DNA of 64,000 bases from Streptomyces drozdowiczii (GTDB lineage Bacteria; Actinomycetota; Actinomycetes; Streptomycetales; Streptomycetaceae), in NCBI RefSeq assembly GCF_026167665.1, contig NZ_CP098740.1:62001-126000 (forward strand), written 5' to 3'. Below, piece by piece: positions 17,550 to 24,191 of this stretch. The translations under genes were made by a program, and so were the position numbers. Within the stretch, counting starts at the first letter, position 1; every line of letters starts with the position of its first letter. The notes beneath the pieces are model-generated. The model was not told where the DNA came from. It saw nothing but the letters and a program-made list of their open reading frames with translations, and did not search any database.

Positions 17550-18926
17550 ATGGATATGGACGATCTTGTCTGGCAGGCGAGCAACTATCGCGGAATACCC
17601 CCAAGAAGGGTGCGTCTCCTGTTGGAGCACGGCCACCTGAATCTGGTGGCCCAGGTGGCAGTGGATCGTGGTGAGTGGTTCTGTGCTGAGGGGGCGGTGG
17701 AGGGCCTGTGCCAGGCGGGGGACTTCGGGCGCGCGCTATCTGTGATGGAGCCGTTCGCCGTGGCGGGATGGCGGCCCGCCTTGTATGCGAAGGCCGAGAT
17801 CCTGCTCCGAGCGGGCCGCGGAACGGAGGAGGCTTTGGACCTGGTCCGTACGGGCGCCCCTGGCCGGGCCTCCGGGACCGATATTCGTGCTCTCGCTGAG
17901 GTGCTCGGCAAGGCGGGGCGCATCGACGAGGCAATCGAACTACTCGTCCCGCACCTCGACAAGCCGTGGCTTCTGTCCGTTCTGGTGGATCTCACCGATG
18001 GGCAAGGCCGTGACAAGTGGGTGCTGGAGCTGATTGCCCCGCTCGCAGACCATGCACGTCAGGCCCGCGGCGAAGAACACCGGGACTACGCCTTCTCCGA
18101 AGCTCAGGAGATGCAGGCCCGTGTGCTGGAGCGGGCGGATCGTGCTGATGAGGCAATCCAGCTCCTCGGCCAGGACATCGCCGGGCGCCGGTTCCTCGCT
18201 CATAACACCCTCATCGCATACGCCGAACTGCTCGCGCGCCACGGGCGGTTCGAAGAGTTGCGCGAACTGGTTGGCAGCCACGATGCACACACCGTCTTGG
18301 ACATCTACGCGGGTGCTCTGCGCCGTCATGGCCGGGTCGAGGAGGCCGAAGGCGTGATGAGAGATGCCATCGCCGCCGACGACTGGGGCGGGTACCGTGC
18401 CTGGCTTTCCTCGATGTTGCTGGAGGAAGGCCGACTGGACGACGCGATCGTCGTCGCGGAGCCCGGCTTCGGCTGGTACGACTGCTCCAACCTCCTGGCA
18501 CCACTCGTCCGCCCACTTCTCGACCGCCCCGAAGAACTGCTCTATCTGGTCGAGCACCCAAGGGTTGTACCCCACCACGGTCACGAGGAGTTCCAGCACT
18601 GGTGGCGGGCCTGGGCGCTCGCCGGGCTCGGCCGCGCCGACGAGGCCATCACCGTGGCCCGTCTTGACCGCCCCTGGACCGACCCTCGCATCTTCAAGGC
18701 CAACCTCCTCAGGCAAGCTGGCCGTCTTGAGGACGCCGCCGATGAACTGCGAACTTTGGGCACGGTCAAGGCACGCGAGGAACTGTGCGAGGTCCTGGTC
18801 CTGCAAGGGCGTGCGGAGGAGGCGATCGCCGTTCACCCCACAGTGGCGGAACAGCGTGCTGCCGAACCCAAGCCCGACCCCGTGCTCGTCGGCGAGAACG
18901 GGTATTCCCTGGAGCCACCCTTTTAG
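17550..18926 (+). CDS. TPR-like repeat protein
   Basis: 458 residues of degenerate helical repeats, each with a core like AGRIDEAIELLVPHLD, RADRADEAIQLLGQDI or GRADEAITVARLDRPW (GRxDEAIxxL), as in tetratricopeptide repeats. It starts MDMDDLVWQASNYRGIPP and has no signal or membrane segment, so it is a cytoplasmic scaffold. It is clearly homologous to the convergent gene at 19210-20535 along the whole length; for example, both contain LTDGQGRD and QARVLERA. The function is unknown. Streptomyces genomes often hold several copies of this family. Confidence 0.8.
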   Translation: MDMDDLVWQASNYRGIPPRRVRLLLEHGHLNLVAQVAVDRGEWFCAEGAVEGLCQAGDFGRALSVMEPFAVAGWRPALYAKAEILLRAGRGTEEALDLVRTGAPGRASGTDIRALAEVLGKAGRIDEAIELLVPHLDKPWLLSVLVDLTDGQGRDKWVLELIAPLADHARQARGEEHRDYAFSEAQEMQARVLERADRADEAIQLLGQDIAGRRFLAHNTLIAYAELLARHGRFEELRELVGSHDAHTVLDIYAGALRRHGRVEEAEGVMRDAIAADDWGGYRAWLSSMLLEEGRLDDAIVVAEPGFGWYDCSNLLAPLVRPLLDRPEELLYLVEHPRVVPHHGHEEFQHWWRAWALAGLGRADEAITVARLDRPWTDPRIFKANLLRQAGRLEDAADELRTLGTVKAREELCEVLVLQGRAEEAIAVHPTVAEQRAAEPKPDPVLVGENGYSLEPPF

Positions 18927-18941
18927 AGATTGCCCCTCGCC

Positions 18942-19145
18942 TCACGCCCGCATAAGGAGCGAGGCGAGGGTGATCGCTGCTTCGTAGGACTGGGCGGTCT
19001 TGTCGTATCGGGTGGCGATCCCGCGCCACTGCTTCAGGCGATTGAAGCACCGTTCCACAACGTTGCATCGCGTGTAGACCTGCTTGTCGAAAGCGGGCGG
19101 GCGGCCTCGCCGCCTGCCCCGTCGGTAGCGGTTTCGGTCCTGGTC
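18942..19145 (-). pseudogene. IS5-family transposase, C-terminal fragment
   Basis: About 66 residues: GRRRGRPPAFDKQVYTRCNV, then VERCFNRLKQWRGIATRYDK, then AQSYEAAITLASLLMRA and a stop. The Asn-x-x-Glu (NVVERCFN) holds the last catalytic Glu of the DDE triad. Nothing remains upstream. It lies between the two convergent TPR genes. Confidence 0.75.
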
Positions 19146-19148
19146 GGT

Positions 19149-19181
19149 GGGCCCGCACGGTCTCAGAGACTGTGCGGGCCC
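19149..19181 (-). terminator. Terminator of the minus-strand TPR gene
   Basis: A near-perfect palindrome (15 of 16 bases pair, GGGCCCGCAC arms) 29-60 bp after the stop of the 19210-20535 gene. This is a strong intrinsic-type hairpin. Confidence 0.65.
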
Positions 19182-19209
19182 ACCTGCAAGGTGAGGCAAG
19201 CAGTGCCGA

Positions 19210-20535
19210 CTAACCCCAGCGGCTGGCCGCTCGAAGATCAGCGATGGAGGGCATGCCCTCCATCGCCTCGTCTGCGCGCCCATGCCGGACAAGGAGCGCT
19301 GCTGCCTCCCAGGCGTCCACCTCCGGATCTGTGCGGAGCAGGTCCAACGCGTCCTCGACACGTCCCAGCTCCTCAAGGATCCACGCAGTGCTGGACGCAA
19401 GTCCGTAAAAGCCCGTCGGGAGAGTCTTGGCGTATACGAGGGCCTCCTCGTACCGGCCCGCCTCGCCCAGCAGCCATATCCGATTGCTGTGGAACCAGGA
19501 GGAGTGCTCTTCGACGTACTCTGCATCGCGCTCGTCGAGGATGGCCAGGGCGTCGTCGTAACGCCCGGCCTCGACGAGAAGGTGGACGACGCTTTCGAGG
19601 AGGCACGCGTCGTGATAGTCGAACGTGGGTCGACCTACCTCGACGGCGTCCTCGAACCTGCCCAGGCGCCCCAAAAGGTCAATCAGCGGCCAGCGGAAAC
19701 GGTCCCACTCGTCAGCTGCTATGAAGCGACGCAGGATGGATTCGGCCTCGTCGGCCCGGCCGTGGTCCTCGAGGGACTTGACGTAGTACGGCAGAGCCAT
19801 GTGGGCGTGCTCTCCAGTGCCCAGGTCGCACAGCTCCTGCATCCGGTCGTTGCGTCGGAGCAGCGCGGCATATGCCTCAAGCGTGTTCTGGACAAGGTAG
19901 CGGCCGGCGGCAATGTCCCCGCCAAGCACCCGGACCGCCTCATTGATGCGGCCGGCGCGCTCCAAGACCCGGGCCTGAAGCTCCTGCGCGTTGCTGGCAT
20001 CGAGGTTCCAGCGCTCCTCACCGCGGGCGCTGCGGGCGCGCTCCGCCCTGGGTGCGAGCAGTTCCAGGACCTGCTCGTCCCGGCCTTGGCCATCAGTGAG
20101 TTCGACGAGCGCGGCCAGCATCCAGCCCCGGTCCAAGTGCGGCGTCAGGACCCGTATCGCCTCATCCACCCGTCCAACATTCACCAGGAGCTCGGCAAAG
20201 TTGCGACAGGTGCGCTCGGACGCGAGTCCCGCCTCATCCGGGCGGGCCCATTCCACTGCCTGCTCTCCCCGTCCCGCTCGGAGCAGAGCGTCGGCAACTG
20301 CCCAGCGTGCCGGCTCCCAACCGACCTCGACGTACGCCTCCAGTACGCCCAAGGCTCGTTCAAGCTCCCCCGCCCCGCACAGTTCACGCGCTGCCGCCCT
20401 CGCGCAGGACCACGCTCCGCGGGAAGCCGCCCGTACCAGCTGCTCCACATGCCCGCGCTCCACCAGCAGGTCCACCAATACGGGCGGGTACCCGCCCAGC
20501 TCACGCGACTGCCACTCAAGATCATCAATGTTCAT
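19210..20535 (-). CDS. TPR-like repeat protein (paralogue of 17550 gene)
   Basis: 441 residues starting MNIDDLEWQSRELGGYPPVL. It shares the repeat layout and many blocks with the convergent gene (LVELTDGQGRD, NAQELQARVLERAGRINEAV, GRADEAESILRRF). Helical repeats with GRxDEA/GRYEEA cores continue to the C-terminus (EAMEGMPSIADLRAASRWG). ATG 20535 matches the paralogue's start; longer upstream frames lack support. It is cytoplasmic with no catalytic motif. The pair may have arisen by inverted duplication around the IS fragment between them. Confidence 0.8.
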   Translation of the reverse strand: MNIDDLEWQSRELGGYPPVLVDLLVERGHVEQLVRAASRGAWSCARAAARELCGAGELERALGVLEAYVEVGWEPARWAVADALLRAGRGEQAVEWARPDEAGLASERTCRNFAELLVNVGRVDEAIRVLTPHLDRGWMLAALVELTDGQGRDEQVLELLAPRAERARSARGEERWNLDASNAQELQARVLERAGRINEAVRVLGGDIAAGRYLVQNTLEAYAALLRRNDRMQELCDLGTGEHAHMALPYYVKSLEDHGRADEAESILRRFIAADEWDRFRWPLIDLLGRLGRFEDAVEVGRPTFDYHDACLLESVVHLLVEAGRYDDALAILDERDAEYVEEHSSWFHSNRIWLLGEAGRYEEALVYAKTLPTGFYGLASSTAWILEELGRVEDALDLLRTDPEVDAWEAAALLVRHGRADEAMEGMPSIADLRAASRWG

Positions 20536-20759
20536 GGGCCGAGCGTAGAACCACCCACTGACACACCCCCTTCGTACTGCCTTGGCCATCCGAGCGAAGG
20601 GTTCAACTCAGGCGACGAGGTCGCGAAGGCAGCCCGGGTCGCATCGTTCGTATCCGCTGCCGCGCCACTACCTGGGATTGCCTGGAGGAAGAAGCGAGGG
20701 CGCATCGGGGGATTTCTCCGGGCCGCTGACTCGCTGACCCAGTCCCTCCGCACGGCCTG

Positions 20760-20818
20760 GGTCAGCATTTGGGCAACCTCCTGACCTGCGCGTTCGGGGA
20801 TTTGGGTCAGCGATTGGG
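20760..20818. promoter_or_regulatory. Paired GGTCAGCxxTTGGG repeats (copy 2)
   Basis: GGTCAGCATTTGGG at 20760-20773 and GGTCAGCGATTGGG at 20805-20818, again 45 bp apart, about 50 bp before the first gene of the conjugation operon. Additional CTGAC/GTCAG half-motifs lie just upstream (about 20726-20740). This is a likely operator controlling the operon. Confidence 0.55.
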
Positions 20819-20866
20819 TCGGAGGGCCTGAGAAGCATTCACGGCATCGCCTGAAGGAGAGCTGCC

Positions 20867-21697
20867 GTGAACGGAACCCGTGTTTTTGAGTCGCTGAATG
20901 CCGAGTGGGCGGTCGTGTGCGCCGAGCCGGGCCACACCGAGATGGTGCTCGGATGGCTGCGCGAAGGCGGCGTGCACTTCGGGGACAGGGAGGTCGAGGG
21001 CGGCCTGTCGGAGGTCCTGGCCGAGCTCGGTCGCCGGGACCGGACGCAAGACCGCGGGCACAGCGACCGGTGGCTTCGGGTGCTGCTGGAGCGGGCGGTC
21101 GGCGAGGGCGCCGGGGCGCTGCTGGCGGCGCGGGTGATTGTGCAGGCCATGGTGCCGGGGGCTATGCGGCTGACGCGTCGTCTTCAGGCCGGCCGGGACT
21201 ACGACGAGACCGGGCGGGTGGTCGTCGCGTGCCTGTTCCAGGTCGTGCGCCGCTTTCCGCTCGGGCGTACGAGCGGGGCCGCGGCGAACTTGCTGTTGGA
21301 GACGCTGCACCTGGCCAGTCGCGAGCTGAAGGCCGAGAGCGCTGAGGGCGGCGTCGTGCAGTACCCGTACCTCGACGCGGTGCTGTCCGGGGAGCCGGCG
21401 GACGACGACCCGGCCCAGTCCGCGTGGGCGGGCGTCCTGGAGCGGCGGGCCGCGAGGGCGGGGTTGCTGCGGGATGGCGAAGGCGTCGACGGAGCCCGGG
21501 GGGAGCTGGTCGAGCTGCTGGTGTGGGCCGTGGGCGCGGGCCAGATGGACGCCGACCGGGCGCGGGTGATCGCGGACGAGACCCGGGTCGGCGCGCAGGC
21601 CGGGGCGGGGGTGTCCGCGGTGGCGTGGCGGAAGCGGCGGAGCCGGACGGTGCGGCAGATGCGGGTCGTCGCGGAGCGGTGGGTGCAGGCGGCATGA
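20867..21697 (+). CDS. Conjugation operon leader protein, unknown family
   Basis: 276 residues from GTG 20867 (AAGGAG upstream), beginning VNGTRVFESLNAEWAVVCAE. It is largely alpha-helical with many Leu/Ala/Glu. The C-terminus (VSAVAWRKRRSRTVRQMRVV) is strongly basic and could contact DNA or RNA. No known domain is recognised. It is first in a run of eight same-strand genes and follows the paired GGTCAGC repeats, so a regulator or accessory protein is plausible. A frameshifted duplicate lies 5.4 kb upstream. Confidence 0.65.
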   Translation: MNGTRVFESLNAEWAVVCAEPGHTEMVLGWLREGGVHFGDREVEGGLSEVLAELGRRDRTQDRGHSDRWLRVLLERAVGEGAGALLAARVIVQAMVPGAMRLTRRLQAGRDYDETGRVVVACLFQVVRRFPLGRTSGAAANLLLETLHLASRELKAESAEGGVVQYPYLDAVLSGEPADDDPAQSAWAGVLERRAARAGLLRDGEGVDGARGELVELLVWAVGAGQMDADRARVIADETRVGAQAGAGVSAVAWRKRRSRTVRQMRVVAERWVQAA

Positions 21698-21812
21698 CGG
21701 CCTCGTTTTCAGATTTCTCGGGATTCGCGGTCACGTTTGGGCGCTGGCGGCTCCTTGGGGTGGGTGGCGGCGGAGGTACTGCCGGGTGCGGGTTGGGAAG
21801 GGGTGGCGGATC

Positions 21813-22076
21813 ATGACGGACCCCGGGCTCACGAGCACGGACAGCGACGCCGGCGGTGAGTCGGATCTCGCCGTGCTGGTGCGGGCACGCGGGCGGCTGC
21901 GCGCGCTGGTGGTGCAGCTGGAGACGGCGCCGTTCGCCGATGCGACGGCGGCGTCGATGCGCTCCTACCTCGATGAGGAAGCCACGCGGGCAAGTTCTGC
22001 TTTCGCCCGCTGGCTCCGGCTGCCGGAGCAGAGCCGCACCGGTCAGGACGACCAGGCGCTGCGGGGGCGGTCGTGA
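21813..22076 (+). CDS. Small hypothetical protein of conjugation operon
   Basis: 87 residues (MTDPGLTSTDSDAGGESDLA … ending DDQALRGRS), acidic and helical, with no membrane segment. ATG 21813 is preceded by GGGGTGGCGGA. Its stop overlaps the GTG of the next gene by 4 bases (GTGA), so the two are translationally coupled. Its ATG region is what was deleted from the decayed upstream copy. Confidence 0.6.
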   Translation: MTDPGLTSTDSDAGGESDLAVLVRARGRLRALVVQLETAPFADATAASMRSYLDEEATRASSAFARWLRLPEQSRTGQDDQALRGRS

Positions 22077-23092
22077 GGCGGCGCACCGAGGGTGTGGAGG
22101 ACGTGCTGCCGGGTGAGGCGGGCGGGTGGGCGCTGGGTTCCCTCGGCGCCGCCGCCAACGCGGTGACGGTGCTGCGTCGTACAACGTGGGCGCTGATTGT
22201 GGCCGGGCCGGTGCTGGGCGTGTTGTCGATGGTCTCGCGGCCCGCTCCGGTGGCGCCGGTGGCTCCGGTCCGCCAGGAGCAGCCCGCGGTGGGGCAGTCG
22301 GTGGGGCCGGGCGGGTTCGCGGAGCTGTTCGTCAGCGCGTACCTGGCGGCCGGTGAGGGCACCGAGGACTTGCTGGCCTCGTTCCTGCCGACCGCCCGGG
22401 ACGTGACGCTGAGGGCCGCTCCGGGGGCGCAGCGGGCGCAGGAGCTCGCGGCGGTGAAGGTGCGGGAGGTGTCGGGCGGGTACTGGTCGGTGACCGTGGC
22501 CGCCCGCGTCGTCCCCACCGGGGCGGCGGGCGCCAAGGCCGAGCCGGAGGGCGGGTCGGAGTCGGAGCCGGGCTCGGTGCTGCGGTACTTCCAGGTTCCG
22601 GTGCGGTCCGGTGCGGGTGGGGTGCTGTCGGCGGCCGCGCTTCCCGCGGAGGTCGCAGCGCCGGTTTCGGGTGAGGCTCCGTCGCTGGCGTACGGGCAGT
22701 CCGTGCCCGTACCGGCCGCGGATCCGGCCGGGCAGACGCTGGCCGGGTTTTTCGCCGCGTATCTGGCCGGCAGTGGGCAGCTGGACCGCTACCTCTCCCC
22801 CGGGACCGAGCTGTCCGCCGTCTCGCCCGCGCCGTACGCGCGGGTCGAGGTCGCGCAGGTCGCCGAGACCGGCACCAACGACCCCGGCGCCCAGCAGGAC
22901 GCGCCGGGCGACGGTGCGCGGCGGGAGCTGTTGGTCCAGGTCGCCGCGACGGATACGGCCGGGCAGGAGCGGCCGCTGGCGTACGCCGTCGTGATCACCG
23001 CGCGGGATGGCCGGTGGGAGATCGGATCCGTGGAGGGAGCTCCCGTGCTGAGCAAGGGCTCGGCGCGGGCCGATGAGGAGGAGGCGCAGTGA
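22073..23092 (+). CDS. TcpC-like conjugal transfer protein
   Basis: 339 residues. A single N-terminal membrane helix (TTWALIVAGPVLGVLSMV, about 35-53) is followed by two similar extracytoplasmic alpha/beta modules. Each starts with a FFxAYLAG-type helix: GFAELFVSAYLAAGEGTEDL, and GFFAAYLAGSGQLDRYLSPG. That layout is characteristic of TcpC/Orf13 (VirB8-like NTF2 domains) in Gram-positive conjugation machines. In that system the protein assembles at the membrane as part of the channel. Coupled by overlaps to both neighbours. Confidence 0.75.
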   Translation: MRRRTEGVEDVLPGEAGGWALGSLGAAANAVTVLRRTTWALIVAGPVLGVLSMVSRPAPVAPVAPVRQEQPAVGQSVGPGGFAELFVSAYLAAGEGTEDLLASFLPTARDVTLRAAPGAQRAQELAAVKVREVSGGYWSVTVAARVVPTGAAGAKAEPEGGSESEPGSVLRYFQVPVRSGAGGVLSAAALPAEVAAPVSGEAPSLAYGQSVPVPAADPAGQTLAGFFAAYLAGSGQLDRYLSPGTELSAVSPAPYARVEVAQVAETGTNDPGAQQDAPGDGARRELLVQVAATDTAGQERPLAYAVVITARDGRWEIGSVEGAPVLSKGSARADEEEAQ

Positions 23093-23433
23093 TGCATGCA
23101 GATGTGCTGGTGCTGGCGGGGGCGGTCGATGACGTCGACCGGCTGGCCCAGAAGGTGACGAGTCTGCTGAGCGGTTCGGTGATGCTGCTGATGGTGGTGG
23201 CCGCCGTGGTGGTCACATGGGCGAAGTCGAAGTCGGTGGTGGCGGCGTTCGTCGCGGCGCTCGGCGGCGCGGCCTTGTGGTTCGTGGTGCTGAACGCGCC
23301 GACGTTCCGCGACAGCATCGGCGACGACCTCACCCCCAGCAGCAGTAGCAGTAGCGCGGTCCACGGCGCGGGCGCCGGATACGCGGTCCTCGAGACCTAT
23401 GGCCCGTTGCCTGGCCGGGGTGAGCAGCGGTGA
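23089..23433 (+). CDS. Small membrane protein of conjugation operon
   Basis: 114 residues with two hydrophobic segments (SVMLLMVVAAVVVTWA and VVAAFVAALGGAALWFVVL) and a Ser-rich C-terminal tail. The position before a TcpE/PrgI-like gene and VirB4 fits a VirB2/VirB3-like or Orf-type small channel component, an inference from synteny. GTG 23089 or ATG 23092 start; both overlap the previous stop. The stop overlaps the next start (GTGA). Confidence 0.65.
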   Translation: MMHADVLVLAGAVDDVDRLAQKVTSLLSGSVMLLMVVAAVVVTWAKSKSVVAAFVAALGGAALWFVVLNAPTFRDSIGDDLTPSSSSSSAVHGAGAGYAVLETYGPLPGRGEQR

Positions 23434-24185
23434 GCAGCGCGGTGGTGGCCGGTTCGGGGCCGGAGGTGCTGGTCGGGCGGTGTTACACCCGGGCGCGGCG
23501 GCATCCGCTGATGATCGGCCGGTGGCCCGGTGGGCGCGGTCGGATCTGGGGTGGCCCGTACACGGTGCCGCAGATGGTTGTGCTGGCCGGGTCGCTGACC
23601 CTGCTGCTGCTGACCCGGGCGGTGTGGGCGCACTTCGGGCTCCTGAACTACGTGCTCGCGCTCGGCATGCCGTACGGGCTTTCGCTGCTGGTGCGGCATG
23701 TGCAGGTCGACGGCCGTAGTCCGTTGGCGGTGGCTGGGAGTTCGCTCGGGTTGCTGACCCGGCCGTCCGGCGGCCGGCTCGGCGGGCGCCCGCTCAAGGA
23801 CCTGCGCGGTCGGCGGCCGCTGATCGGGGTGTGCAGCATCACCTGGGCCCCGGAACGACCGGTACACGGTGGGGCGGGTGGCGCGCCGATGCTCCGCGCA
23901 CACCGGGCCGGGGCGACCGTCCGATCGGCGAGCGTCGTACCCCCGGGCCTCCTGGCATCTCGTCGTTCTGCAGCCCTCGACCAGGACGTCGTCCTCGACC
24001 CGTCCACGGGCGGCGCTCGGGCGGCGGGGCGGGGCGCGGCCGGGGCGGGTGCAGGCAGGACCGGCAAGAGCGAGGTCGTGGTGGAGCGGCGGCCGGTGCC
24101 GGTCGCCGCGGCGTTGCTGGCGGCCCGCCGGCGCGGGGTCCGAGATGACGTGAGCGATCCGCGTACGGCGCGGCGAGGGGTGTGA
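23430..24185 (+). CDS. TcpE/PrgI-like conjugal transfer membrane protein
   Basis: 251 residues. The first ~110 contain two adjacent membrane helices (QMVVLAGSLTLLLLT, and YVLALGMPYGLSLLV) followed by a basic loop, the pattern of TcpE/PrgI-type VirB3-like proteins that sit directly before VirB4. The rest is low-complexity Arg/Ala/Gly sequence and poorly conserved. The gene ends 6 bp before the ATPase gene. A frame shift in the tail cannot be excluded. Confidence 0.6.
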   Translation: MSSAVVAGSGPEVLVGRCYTRARRHPLMIGRWPGGRGRIWGGPYTVPQMVVLAGSLTLLLLTRAVWAHFGLLNYVLALGMPYGLSLLVRHVQVDGRSPLAVAGSSLGLLTRPSGGRLGGRPLKDLRGRRPLIGVCSITWAPERPVHGGAGGAPMLRAHRAGATVRSASVVPPGLLASRRSAALDQDVVLDPSTGGARAAGRGAAGAGAGRTGKSEVVVERRPVPVAAALLAARRRGVRDDVSDPRTARRGV

Positions 24186-24191
24186 TCCGGG

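Larger units (their letters stand above)
20715..21870. repeat. Direct duplication, copy 2 (intact)
   Basis: Partner of 15335-16430. This copy keeps the whole leader gene and continues into the conjugation operon, so it is likely the parent copy. Confidence 0.8.

Noticed and set aside
20867..21697. Replication initiator of a plasmid
   Set aside because: The GGTCAGC repeats look iteron-like, but the protein has no visible winged-helix Rep or primase motif.
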